51,260 bases of DNA, taken from Rhodobacter sp. (GTDB lineage Bacteria > Pseudomonadota > Alphaproteobacteria > Rhodobacterales > Rhodobacteraceae). Positions within the stretch are counted from its first letter, which is position 1, and every line of letters starts with the position of its first letter. The position numbers were made by a program, and so were the translations under genes. Under the pieces are notes generated by a model. The model did no database searches, was not told the DNA's origin, and was given only the letters and a program-made list of their open reading frames with translations. Below, one piece after another: positions 25,651 to 34,365 of this stretch. Location: assembly GCA_030066215.1 (NCBI GenBank), contig JASJCA010000029.1, forward strand, positions 1 to 51,260, written 5' to 3'.

Positions 25651-28299
25651 TTATGCACCGATGGCGCGGCGCATCTGCTCCCGCATATCCATACCATCGA
25701 TCTCGATCTCAACACGACAGAATACATCGCGTCGGGTACCGCTAGCCTCTTGGAATTTCCGCCCGACTGCTAGCTTCTCCTTCTCCTCTGGATCGTCCCT
25801 TCCGCGCTGCCCCTTGTACTCCACAACGAAAATGCGACCGTCATTCAGTTCCGCCACGAAGTCAGGGTAGAATCTTCCGGTCGCGAGCGGCAGCCAAAAG
25901 GCATTCGCGTGTTTCGGAATGTTTCGCACCCAGTGCTTCACCTCGGCTAGGCTGTCCAGTGCCATGGCGCATCTGACCTCTTCGCCGTCGTCTGGCCCGT
26001 CGAAGGCGGGCACTTGATCTTTCCCTAGGAAGTGCTTCGAAAAGGCCAGACGCCCCCGGTACGTGGGCACACCGGCGAACATGCCATCAAAGAAATCAAA
26101 GCCTTTCTCGACGCTCACTTTAGGGATCGCGTCCTCAGCGAATAGGCATCGCTGATAGATGCGGCGCTGTTCCGCCTCGTAAATTTCTGCCAGCTTTTTC
26201 TGCAGACGGCGCGCCAGGACAAACTGGCAGCGCATCAGTGAAGCGAGAGGAATTTTCCGAAAGCCTACAAGATGCGAGACCACCGCACTAAGCCATGCGA
26301 TCAGTTCGGCCTGTCCAATAAATCGATCCCGAACCTTTCGGTCGAGCCAAATCACGAGGCCCTGCTCAGTCCATCCTTCAACCGGAATATCCAGCAGCAG
26401 TTGCTCGGTTTGGTCGGAATACTTGACCTCTAGTCTGTCCCCGTCCAGGTCGATTTCAAAGGTATCCGCCACCTGTCTGATCGAGAATTCTTGCTCCGAA
26501 AGCTGGTGCGAATGATCCTTGAGCGACCATTCGTGGTACTCGAAGAACCGCTCGTTGTCCGCGAAAACCAATTCGCCCTGGACGTCGGCCATCAAACGCG
26601 GCGCAACGAACGAAATGCCTCGCTGTGCTGGTGAGGCCCTATGTACATTCTCGGCCTTGAACCGCTCCAACTCTTCCCGGAACGCGCCATGATGCTTCTC
26701 TGGCATCTGTTTGAAGATCGCGGCTTCTTCAGTTGGCGTCGGATAATCCTTCACCGTGATCTTCGCTTTGCCGCTTTCGTCCGGCCCGATCTTGACTTTG
26801 TGCGGCGCGGCGGTCTCGATGCCAATCAGTTCTTCCGGCTCGGCATCGACGGTCACTTCGAAGGACGGTCTCGGCCTGCGTTGACGGCCAAAGAAATCGT
26901 CCAACAATTCGGGCTGCACATGCTCGATATTGTTCGCGACCTCGCCCTCTTCGAAACCCATATCGACCAACCGGTCCACCAGGCCCCTGACCGCTTCCTG
27001 AAACCGGGGCGAGTTCAAACAGGCATAGGATTTATTCAGCATTGGGGAGGTGCGGCGCTTGGCGTAGGGCATTCGAAGCACCCGCCCCAAAAGCTGTTCA
27101 GCAGCCCCGGCAGCACCGATGTTGGCAATTGAACAGAAGACGTAGGCAAAGGAACAATCCCACCCTTCCTTAAGCGCCTGAACCGTCACCACATAGTCGA
27201 TCTCGCATTCGGGGTCTTTCAGGTCGATGCCATCAAGTTCGCGTTGGTTTCCCGTAACGACCGCGATCTTCTCAGGCGCGATCCCCTTTCGCTCGATTAG
27301 ATGGTCCCGCAGCACATCGACAGTGACCTCCTGGTCCCTGTTCTGGGCCTGAAACAGAACGATGGGCCGGATGTAGTTGTCGCGGTCCTTTGCCGCCTCC
27401 ACCGCCAGTTCCGCCCGTTTCAGGATCGCGCCGGTGACGGCGGACTGCCAGCTATCGTGCTCTTCCAACACAACCGGCATCTTGATCATCTGCTCGTCCT
27501 TCAGCTCCTGCGCCGAAACCGAGTGCAGGATGTTCGAGCGGTCTCTCGGCGTGGCCGTGAATTCGACGATGGCTGAGGGATTGATGCGCCGCTGCATTTC
27601 GTGCGCCAATCCGGTTACCGCGCTATGGGCCTCATCCACGATTACAAGCGGTCGGTGCAGGTGCAGTAAATTGGCGAATGAAAACCGGATTTCGCCTTTG
27701 AACGGCCCTTCGTCGTTTCGCTCCAGACCCGGCGCGTTGGGCGATACGGTCGAGAAATGCGGCTCCAGCATCTCGTGATGGGCATACACCTTCCGCCCCG
27801 TGGTATTGTTCACGCGCAGCGTCTGGATCGTCCCGACAAAGACGCTCAGGTTAGCCCGCAAGTCCTGCGGCGTGGCTTGGGTGAATTCGCCGATGTCGAA
27901 GATGCGGACGCGCCCCTCGAAAGCCTCGTCCAGCGACCGGCGGTAGGGGTGGCGCGTGTCTTTCAGCGCCTCGACCGTCTGGCTGCGAATCGCCTCGGAT
28001 GGGACCAGCCAGACGACGACCGGATATTCCCGCTCCAACCAGTGATCGCGGGCCTTCTGAATGGCGTAGGTGGCCAACAGGGTCTTGCCGCCGCCAGTAG
28101 GAAGACGCAGGCAGACATAGGGAACGCTCTCCAGGCCCGCCACAGGCGCGTAGCGCCCGCCATAGCCGCGCAACCGCTTCGCCTGCTCCTCCTCTGCTGT
28201 GATTGCCTCATACGCCTCCTGCGGGCCTCTTACGCGCGCCTCTGCAAAGAACCTCCCAAGCAGGTTGAACGCCTCTTGCTGATACGTCTTGAGCTTCAT
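25651..28299 (-). CDS. res: Type III restriction-modification enzyme, Res subunit
   Basis: An 882-residue subunit: SF2 helicase with Walker A PTGGGKT (67-73), DEAH box D222-H225, later helicase motifs (EGWDCSFAYVFCS; QLLGRVLRMP) and a C-terminal PD-(D/E)xK nuclease with D813 (FYPDF) and E827-x-K829 (EYKG). In complex with Mod, such enzymes translocate or slide after recognising an asymmetric site and cut about 25 bases away. The ATG overlaps the mod stop by four bases (ATGA). All catalytic motifs are intact, so Res looks complete, yet its Mod partner is interrupted by a stop codon. The gene sits at the far end of the island next to the second att copy. Confidence 0.93.
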   Translation of the reverse strand: MKLKTYQQEAFNLLGRFFAEARVRGPQEAYEAITAEEEQAKRLRGYGGRYAPVAGLESVPYVCLRLPTGGGKTLLATYAIQKARDHWLEREYPVVVWLVPSEAIRSQTVEALKDTRHPYRRSLDEAFEGRVRIFDIGEFTQATPQDLRANLSVFVGTIQTLRVNNTTGRKVYAHHEMLEPHFSTVSPNAPGLERNDEGPFKGEIRFSFANLLHLHRPLVIVDEAHSAVTGLAHEMQRRINPSAIVEFTATPRDRSNILHSVSAQELKDEQMIKMPVVLEEHDSWQSAVTGAILKRAELAVEAAKDRDNYIRPIVLFQAQNRDQEVTVDVLRDHLIERKGIAPEKIAVVTGNQRELDGIDLKDPECEIDYVVTVQALKEGWDCSFAYVFCSIANIGAAGAAEQLLGRVLRMPYAKRRTSPMLNKSYACLNSPRFQEAVRGLVDRLVDMGFEEGEVANNIEHVQPELLDDFFGRQRRPRPSFEVTVDAEPEELIGIETAAPHKVKIGPDESGKAKITVKDYPTPTEEAAIFKQMPEKHHGAFREELERFKAENVHRASPAQRGISFVAPRLMADVQGELVFADNERFFEYHEWSLKDHSHQLSEQEFSIRQVADTFEIDLDGDRLEVKYSDQTEQLLLDIPVEGWTEQGLVIWLDRKVRDRFIGQAELIAWLSAVVSHLVGFRKIPLASLMRCQFVLARRLQKKLAEIYEAEQRRIYQRCLFAEDAIPKVSVEKGFDFFDGMFAGVPTYRGRLAFSKHFLGKDQVPAFDGPDDGEEVRCAMALDSLAEVKHWVRNIPKHANAFWLPLATGRFYPDFVAELNDGRIFVVEYKGQRGRDDPEEKEKLAVGRKFQEASGTRRDVFCRVEIEIDGMDMREQMRRAIGA

Positions 28300-29834
28300 T
28301 TGCGCGCCCTCACGTCGTACGGGGTCTGCTTGAACGTGACGACTTCTTCAGCCAGCGAGGCATCCGATAGAACGGTGCGCTCACCGTAGACGGTCAGCGG
28401 GCCGGTGTATCCGCTCGCCCCCGCGCGGATCGCGGCGAGGGTCTTGCGGGTCAGGACGTTGCCTCCGCCGATCGACTTGTCACCCAGAATGCCGTTGAAA
28501 AGCAGCGCATAGCCCTGCCCATCGTGATCTCCGAGGAAGGGCGTGAGGCTTTTTGGTTTGGTCCACGGTGTTTCGGTCTCCGAGAACCAGATATGTGCGG
28601 CGAGGACAGGAAAGCGGATGTCGGGCTGGATTGCGCCGTCCTCGTCGAAGACCGGAGGGCCTAGGCGAAAAAAGCGGAATCCCCCGCCGCCCCGCCAATT
28701 CTGCGACTTGGAGACGCCGCCCTGTTCACCGTCCACAACCTTCTGCAGACGTGGGGTGCAATGGGTCACGGCATGTTCACCCATTTCGATTCCGATGTAG
28801 CGCCGGTTCATTTTTTGCGCGACTGCGGCTGTTGTGCCGGAACCGAGGAAAGAGTCTAGCACGAGGTCGCCGGGGTTGGTGGCGATGTGTATTACTCGAC
28901 CCAATAGCCTTTCCGGCTTAGGTGTATCAAAAACCGCGCTGCCAAATAGGCGGACAGTGTCCTTTTTGGCCTCGTCGTTGGTCCCTACATCATTCGCTAG
29001 CCAGAGGGTGTTGGGGGTAAGGCCCGCCTTTGCCTCAAAGAGAAACTTCTTTTGCCGCGGCGCATTGTTCCCAGTCGCTCCAAACCAGACCCGCCCATCA
29101 GCGATCTTTTCTTGCATCACCGGCCAAGTGTAGAGCCAGCAGCGACCCTCAGGCAGTTTATGAACTTTCCCATTCGGTGCCACGAAATCGTAAAACTGAT
29201 CCTTGGTGCCATGGCCGCCTTGCGCGTTAAGGGATACTGATTGCCAAGCGCCGCGTTCATCATCATCCGGGTTCTTGTATCGAGCCTTAACCTCCTCCGA
29301 GAGAGGCAGATCATTCCTCGAAGCACCAAATTCTTTAGGTTCTTTACAGTAAAGCAAAAGTCGTTCGCAGTCTTCCGAGAACACCTTCCTGTTCTCCCGC
29401 GTTGTTCGCTGCTGCCAAGTTACTGAAGTGACAAAAGCTAATCTTCCAAATACTTCATCCATGATAACCTTTAGTTAGTGTCCCTCACGGTCATCTATAC
29501 TAACCCAGATCGAGCCATCCTCAGCCAGCAGCTCGCGAAGCAATTCCAGTCGGGGCCACATCATGGCCAGCCATTTCGAGTGCTCAAGGTTGTCGTCGTA
29601 ATGCTCGAAGGCCGATCCGGTGTTGTATGGAGGATCGATATAGATGCATTTCACCTGACCCGCGTAGTAGGGCAGAAGCGCCTTCAGAGCCTCCAGATTA
29701 TCGCCTTGAATCAGCATGTTGCCGGTGTCGCGGTCGCCATAGCCCAGCGCCGGGTCTTCCTCCAGCAGGCGATAGGGCACCTTCTCCGCTGCCCGCACAT
29801 CCTCGTCCCGCGTCAACCAGCGTAATGTGGGCAT
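28296..29834 (-). pseudogene. mod: Type III DNA methyltransferase (mod) split by one in-frame TAA
   Basis: The 512-codon frame from ATG 29834 carries the beta-class N6-adenine/cytosine methyltransferase motifs in order: DPPYNTG (D67-G73) and later FLGSGTT (about residue 329-335 of the full frame), with the target-recognition region between them. Codon 120 (29477-29475) is TAA where family members have Tyr (SIDDRE-x-H-Y-L-K-V). Reading continues in the same frame with LKVIMDEVFGRL, so one base change (TAC/TAT to TAA) explains the break; there is no frameshift. Downstream, ATG 29462 opens a 388-residue frame and has AAAGG just before it, so reinitiation could make a two-chain enzyme. The other possibilities are a dead gene, readthrough or a sequencing error. 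Res starts within its last four bases. Confidence 0.88.
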
Positions 29835-29923
29835 GTACCGTCCTCGTCCGGCCCGCAGTGGCGCGCCGCATTCCTGATTGAAACGAGACTAGCCAATGCC
29901 CTGAGACGGCACAAACAGCAATC

Positions 29924-30946
29924 TCACCGGCGCAGCCGTTTCAGCACCTCTCGCTGCCGTTCCCGGCTCATCGGCAGGTAGGAATTGTACGACGTGGCAA
30001 GGTTTTCGTGGCCCAGATTTCTCGACCAAGCTTTGATTTCTTCGAGGCCGTCGCAAACCTCGGTCCCGTAGACAAACAGCGTCTTCCGAAAGCTGTGCGG
30101 CGTGTACTCGGGCATCTGGACGTTGGCGAAGGCGGTTCGGATGATCCGGTTCAATTGCGCGGTGGATGAGTAACCTTCACGGGAAACGCCCAGGTTGGCG
30201 AACCCTTGACCGTCCTTCACTTCGACAAGAGGCTTGGGAAAAAGCGCGTCTTCCGGCCCGAACAGCTTGTCCGCGTTGAGGTGATTCAGCCAGTCGGTGA
30301 AGCAGTCCAAGTACTCGGAGTTCACCGGGAAGAACCAGGTGTCGATGTCCTTTGCGTTCTTGGTGGCGACCTCGCGCGCATCCTGCCGCACGTGGCACTC
30401 GCGCAGATTCACGTGCTTCAGCTTGAGGGACGCCACGGCCCCGATCCGCGCGCCGGTGAGCATCAGGAAGGCGAAGAGGGCCTTGTCGCGCCGCTCGATC
30501 TCGGTGGCGTTCGGCATGGCCTGAAAGGCATGAAACGCGGCCTCCATCGAAGGGTGAGGCACATCGCGCTGGGCGTGGGCGATGCGCGCGTTCTTGCGGT
30601 TGTTCTTGAAGTATTCGGCATCGCTGTAAGTGAACTTGGAACGGTAGCCCTGCCGCCCTGCGAGCCAAATGATGAACTTGCGAACCACAGCCAGTGTGCT
30701 GTCCACCGTCGCGTGGCTCAGCAGCTTTCCAGTTCGCGGGTTTTTCGCGCGGTTCAGGTCTCTCTTGAAACGCGCCGCCTGTTCGATGTGGAACTTGCTG
30801 AAGGGCTTGTATCCCGTGCTCACCTCGAACTTGCGGATCGCTGCTAGCACCTTGTTTGTGGACTTTTCGTCCAGACCTTCGGTCTGCTCTAGGAAGAACA
30901 CATAGTCGCGCTTCGCTCTCTCGTTCTGCTCGACCCGTTTCGCCAT
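29924..30946 (-). CDS. Tyrosine recombinase (phage-integrase family)
   Basis: A 340-residue recombinase with an N-terminal SAM-like DNA-binding domain (about 10-125) and a catalytic domain containing R167 (LTGARIGAV), H284-x-x-R287 (HSFRK), H313 (LGHEN) and a nucleophile Tyr at 320 or 323. It cuts and rejoins DNA at att-like sites through a 3'-phosphotyrosine. It is not next to the tRNA, unlike the second integrase at 32735, so it may belong to a nested element or catalyse excision or invertible switching. It lies 89 bases upstream of mod. Confidence 0.9.
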   Translation of the reverse strand: MAKRVEQNERAKRDYVFFLEQTEGLDEKSTNKVLAAIRKFEVSTGYKPFSKFHIEQAARFKRDLNRAKNPRTGKLLSHATVDSTLAVVRKFIIWLAGRQGYRSKFTYSDAEYFKNNRKNARIAHAQRDVPHPSMEAAFHAFQAMPNATEIERRDKALFAFLMLTGARIGAVASLKLKHVNLRECHVRQDAREVATKNAKDIDTWFFPVNSEYLDCFTDWLNHLNADKLFGPEDALFPKPLVEVKDGQGFANLGVSREGYSSTAQLNRIIRTAFANVQMPEYTPHSFRKTLFVYGTEVCDGLEEIKAWSRNLGHENLATSYNSYLPMSRERQREVLKRLRR

Positions 30947-31032
30947 TTTTTGGGGTTTCCTTCTGGTTGTTGCTCAGGCCGGTTTGTCTTGCTTGCGGAA
31001 GTGATGATTCAAGCTGGGTCTGAGGGGTTCCA

Positions 31033-31455
31033 TTAGGCTTGCGAGGGGCCGTTTCTCACGATTTCGAAAATCGTCGAGAGATCGGCCAGTCCTGCCTCGC
31101 TGGCGAACCGAAAGCACGGGTTTCCACACACCCCACAAACGGCTTCCAGTTGCCCGCGCTTTGGGGTCAGCGATGTGTAGAACACGATCCCGTCGAGCGG
31201 ACGGGTGTTGTCCCTGCAACGAAAGCAACGGAATCTGTCCTTTGCGGGTTTGTTCGGTGGTTTGTTTCGCCGTTTGTGGAACGCGGCTAGGTCCTCCCCA
31301 AGCATCAGGTGGGGCCGCTTCTCGGTCATCACCGGCAATCCCTGAGCGCGCCAAGACCGAACGGTTTGCACCGTGACACCCAAGGCGTCCGCCGCTTCAT
31401 CATAGGTGTAGTGCCGGTGCCTTTTGAGCGCGCGTATCAAAACGCGCTTTGCCAT
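31033..31455 (-). CDS. Helix-turn-helix protein with C-terminal zinc ribbon
   Basis: A 140-residue protein. Residues about 14-40 (YTYDEAADALGVTVQTVRSWRAQGLPV) form a MerR/excisionase-like helix-turn-helix. After a basic linker (KRRNKPPNKPAK) come CFRCRD and later CGVCGNPC, four or more cysteines arranged like a zinc ribbon. It probably binds DNA to regulate the island or help recombination. Its ATG shares one base with the stop of the gene upstream (TGATG), so the two small proteins are translationally coupled and likely work together. Confidence 0.75.
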   Translation of the reverse strand: MAKRVLIRALKRHRHYTYDEAADALGVTVQTVRSWRAQGLPVMTEKRPHLMLGEDLAAFHKRRNKPPNKPAKDRFRCFRCRDNTRPLDGIVFYTSLTPKRGQLEAVCGVCGNPCFRFASEAGLADLSTIFEIVRNGPSQA

Positions 31456-31667
31456 CAGTCGCGCCGTTCGTTCTGAGTATCGACCCTGTTTGCCTCAGCC
31501 CACGCGTTTAAGTCGGCTCCGCGATAGACGATCTTGCGACCTAGCCGATAATAGGCTGGACCCAGTCCCTTGTGCCGCCACTGCGCCAGTTTCTGCCGAT
31601 CTCCAATGATCTCAAGTTCGGCGTCGCCAAGCACATAGTTACGGTCCTGCTCGAATATTTCCGCCAT
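31455..31667 (-). CDS. Small AlpA/excisionase-like DNA-binding protein
   Basis: A 70-residue protein with a winged-helix/excisionase pattern: LGDRQKLAQWRHKGLGPAYYRLGRKIVYRG, seen in parts as the IIGDRQKLAQW helix and the GPAYYRLGRKIVY wing. AlpA and Xis proteins with this GPxxxRxGrxirY element control prophage or island integrase genes. It is coupled to the HTH/zinc-ribbon gene by a one-base overlap. The 111 bases between it and the next gene upstream may hold its promoter. Confidence 0.78.
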   Translation of the reverse strand: MAEIFEQDRNYVLGDAELEIIGDRQKLAQWRHKGLGPAYYRLGRKIVYRGADLNAWAEANRVDTQNERRD

Positions 31668-31778
31668 CTCTAAAGCCTCCTGAGTTTTCAGCGATGGCCC
31701 CGAATTATGTGGATATATCTGGATTTTTGAACAGATTTGTTTGTCGGCCTAAGCGACCTCGGGAAAATGCAGAACTGC

Positions 31779-32735
31779 TTAGGCGGTTTTTCCAAAGACC
31801 GAGAAATAGCGCGTGCGATAATCATGATTCAAGCGCAGCTCGGTTTCGTATTCCTCTTTGCGGCCCTTTCCCTGACGCCAGAGCGCCGGATCGCTGGCGA
31901 CCGCGTTCTTGAAGGCTTGGTCCAGTATTGCTCGTTCGTTCATCCTCGGAGATAGGTCAGACAATGCCTCAATCGCTTGCATGAAGGCCTCGATCCTTCT
32001 TCCCCTAGCCTTTCTCGATGCGTGGCTACCAGCTTTACCTGCTTTTGATCTGGTTTCTATTGTCTGACTGGCAATTTCTTCCGCGCCACCCATCAAAAAC
32101 TGTAGCTCTCTGAGAAGGTATCCAGCAGAAAAGTCGTCGTACTCAATAAAGTAAGCGTACATTATTTGGCTGGATATGTGGGCGAGTGATGACCTTGGAA
32201 AATGATTTAAGCAGTACGCAAACTCGCAATAAGCAGACCAATTTTCGCCCCATTCCGATTTAGCCCGCTCGACGGTCTCCTCGCCACACCAATCCAGAAC
32301 CGCTCTTGTTGGCTGGGCGTCTGAGTCGATCACCCCAGCGCCCTGAAGGCAATCGTAGCATTCAAAAAAATCATTATCTCCCGCTGTCGAAAAAAATTTG
32401 AGGTTTCCAGCCTTTTGGTAAATCTCACGAAATAAAAGGGGGTCATTCTCAGCGTGATCAGGAACCTCCGAACCTACTTGAAATTCCTTCGCCACTTCCT
32501 GCGCTTCCTCTTCGTTTGTGAAGCGGAAGACACCAAGGTTGTTTTGGTCGAGGCCGGTCTTGGTGGAAATCCAAACATGCCAAACCGGCCCATCAATATC
32601 GTTACCCGACAGGCCATACAAATCCCGTGCCATTTCGCTCGGATGAAAAGAATCTCCCGGTTGGGTCTTTTCGATCCTAATGGAACAAACCGTGGTTTTG
32701 CGCGTCGGTTTTGTAAATCGGTCGCGGTCAATCAT
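31779..32735 (-). CDS. Unknown protein coupled to the island integrase
   Basis: A 318-residue soluble protein of no family I recognise. The ATG at 32735 overlaps the integrase stop by one base (TAATG), so it is made together with the integrase. It contains FFECYDCLQGAGV and CGEETVERAKSEWGENW, a Cys-bearing middle, then a helical region (SSQIMYAYFIEYDDFSAGYLLREL) and a basic SKAGKAGSHASRKARGRRIEAF segment near residues 230-255. The start of the protein (residues about 20-90) looks like a mixed alpha/beta fold. No signal peptide or membrane segment. It could be accessory to integration or be cargo (for example defence); neither is shown. Less GC-rich than the backbone. Confidence 0.7.
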   Translation of the reverse strand: MIDRDRFTKPTRKTTVCSIRIEKTQPGDSFHPSEMARDLYGLSGNDIDGPVWHVWISTKTGLDQNNLGVFRFTNEEEAQEVAKEFQVGSEVPDHAENDPLLFREIYQKAGNLKFFSTAGDNDFFECYDCLQGAGVIDSDAQPTRAVLDWCGEETVERAKSEWGENWSAYCEFAYCLNHFPRSSLAHISSQIMYAYFIEYDDFSAGYLLRELQFLMGGAEEIASQTIETRSKAGKAGSHASRKARGRRIEAFMQAIEALSDLSPRMNERAILDQAFKNAVASDPALWRQGKGRKEEYETELRLNHDYRTRYFSVFGKTA

Positions 32736-33928
32736 TATGCGATCTGAAGCACTTTTCCACTGCCTCCGCAAATGAAAGCCGTCCATCGCTCCATCAATAA
32801 CCGACGCTTCTCAAGCAAATCGGACCGTGCATACGCTTGCTCGACCTGCGATCCAATCCGATGCGAGAGGCACATCTCAGCAACCTCACGCGGCGCATTT
32901 GCGGATTCCGCTGCCCAATCTCTGAATGCGCTTCTGAGGCCGTGAACGGTCGCATTCTCGACGCCCATGCGACGGAGCAGCATCAGCATCGACATGTTGG
33001 ACAACGGCTTGTGACGCTTCTGGCCCTCGAAAACGTACTCCGATTGCATCGCCCTGAGCGGCTCGATGATGGCCAGCATTTCGTCGGCGAGCGGCACCCG
33101 GTGCGCTTCGCCCGTTTTCATGCGATCCGGCGGACAAGTCCAAAGCCGTGCCTCTGCGTCGATCTCGTCCCACCGCATGCCAAGCACCTCACCGGTGCGC
33201 GACGCAGTTAGGCAAGTGAACATCAGCGCCTTTGCCGCCATCGCATTCCGCTGGCGCAGGTCGGCGTAGAAGGCTGGCACAGCGCGCCAGTCCATCGCCC
33301 TATGGTGACGGGCCTTCTTGGACACTTTCGGTAGTACACCGGCGTCCTTGATCGCTGTGACGGGGTTCTCGCCGGACCGGAAGTCCTTCGCCCGCGCCAC
33401 GTCCAGCACGATCTTGATCCTCTGCGACAGCCGACGCGCGGTTTCGTGTTTTTCGGTCCAGACCGGCGACAGGCACATCAGCACTTCGGGCTGGCCGATG
33501 CTGTCCACGGGCATCCGCCCGATCTTGGGAAAGGCGTAGTCGCGGAGCGTGTTGATCCACTGCGCCCCATGCTTGGCGTTTTTCCAGGTTGGCAGACGCT
33601 CGATATGTACCTGCCGGGCAAATTCCTCGAAGGTCGGCACGTCCTGTTTGGCATTGTAGCGCGGGTTCAGCCCTTGTTTCGCCATGCGCCGGTACTCCAG
33701 CGCTCGCTCGCGGGCCTGATAGAGAGGAACCACGTCAGCACCGCCGAGACCGAAATCCGTCCGCAGCGGCGCACCCTTGCGGTTCTTTTGCCCTTTGACG
33801 GTGACCCGCACGATCCAGCGCCGCGCGCCAGACGGATCGACCACCAGGTAGAGACCGCCCCCATCGCCGTGCCGACCGGGGCCAAGGTTCTCCACCAGTT
33901 TCTTCGTTAGCTTGCCGCTCAGCGCCAT
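32735..33928 (-). CDS. int: tRNA-site integrase (DUF4102/P4-type tyrosine recombinase)
   Basis: A 397-residue integrase. The N-terminal DUF4102-type arm-binding domain (residues 1-90, including GDGGGLYLVVDPSGARRWI in short elements) is followed by a SAM-like core-binding domain (about 97-190) and the catalytic domain with R244 (ASRTGEV), H329-x-x-R332 (HGLRS), H356 (LSHRI) and nucleophile Y366 (QAYARSD). This family characteristically integrates at tRNA 3' ends, and the gene lies about 150 bases from the tRNA-Ser 3' end, which carries the att core. ATG 33928 is preferred to the open codons upstream because it begins the family's ALSGKLTKK start. Confidence 0.93.
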   Translation of the reverse strand: MALSGKLTKKLVENLGPGRHGDGGGLYLVVDPSGARRWIVRVTVKGQKNRKGAPLRTDFGLGGADVVPLYQARERALEYRRMAKQGLNPRYNAKQDVPTFEEFARQVHIERLPTWKNAKHGAQWINTLRDYAFPKIGRMPVDSIGQPEVLMCLSPVWTEKHETARRLSQRIKIVLDVARAKDFRSGENPVTAIKDAGVLPKVSKKARHHRAMDWRAVPAFYADLRQRNAMAAKALMFTCLTASRTGEVLGMRWDEIDAEARLWTCPPDRMKTGEAHRVPLADEMLAIIEPLRAMQSEYVFEGQKRHKPLSNMSMLMLLRRMGVENATVHGLRSAFRDWAAESANAPREVAEMCLSHRIGSQVEQAYARSDLLEKRRLLMERWTAFICGGSGKVLQIA

Positions 33929-34076
33929 AGATATACCACAATCCATACCACTCAAGGAGAGCATACTAACGAAATCGAAAGAAATCCAGAGAAACCGACT
34001 GAATGCGAATCGCCCAATGAAATATGAGAAATCGAGCGCTCTATACGATTGAGGGAAATTCAGAGAATGAGTCAGG

Positions 34077-34090
34077 TGGCGGAGAAGGAG
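34077..34090 (-). repeat. att core within tRNA-Ser 3' end
   Basis: TGGCGGAGAAGGAG, identical to 25545-25558. The flanks differ on both sides (G/T before, GGATTC against TCCGCC after), so the exact shared core is 14 bases. Confidence 0.75.
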
Positions 34091-34164
34091 GGATTCGAAC
34101 CCCCGGAGGCTTGCACCTCAACGGTTTTCAAGACCGCCGCATTCGACCACTCTGCCACTTCTCC
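34077..34164 (-). tRNA. tRNA-Ser (anticodon UGA)
   Basis: An 88-base gene read on the minus strand. Acceptor stem GGAGAAG (34164-34158) pairs with CTTCTCC before the discriminator G and an encoded CCA (34079-34077). The anticodon loop CTTGAAA gives UGA, the long variable arm is typical of class II serine tRNAs, and the T-loop GGTTCGAATCC is intact. The 3' end is the insertion site of the island. Confidence 0.97.
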
Positions 34165-34365
34165 GCGCGAGCAGTGCTTAGCCTCTCGACCGGCCAGAGT
34201 TCAACCCGGTCATAAATGCCGCAATTCGTTGCCGAAATTCATGGCCGCGTTCCCGGACTCTTCCCAAACGGCCCGCTGCGCGGTATGGTGGCCTATCTCC
34301 TACGCGCCCGTGGGAGTGATCGAGCAAAAAAGTGCGGCGTCGACCGTGCGGAAAAGGGGCAAGGT

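Larger units (their letters stand above)
25545..34090. mobile_element. tRNA-Ser-integrated genomic island with type III R-M system
   Basis: The segment is bounded by a 14-bp direct repeat (25545-25558 and 34077-34090). One copy is the tRNA-Ser 3' end, and a DUF4102-type integrase gene lies directly inside it. All genes within are on the minus strand: integrase, unknown protein, AlpA-like and HTH/zinc-ribbon proteins, second tyrosine recombinase, mod (broken) and res. There are no transfer or phage structural genes, so it is a small integrative island, not conjugative by itself. Two recombinases of different type may mean two stacked elements. Confidence 0.78.
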
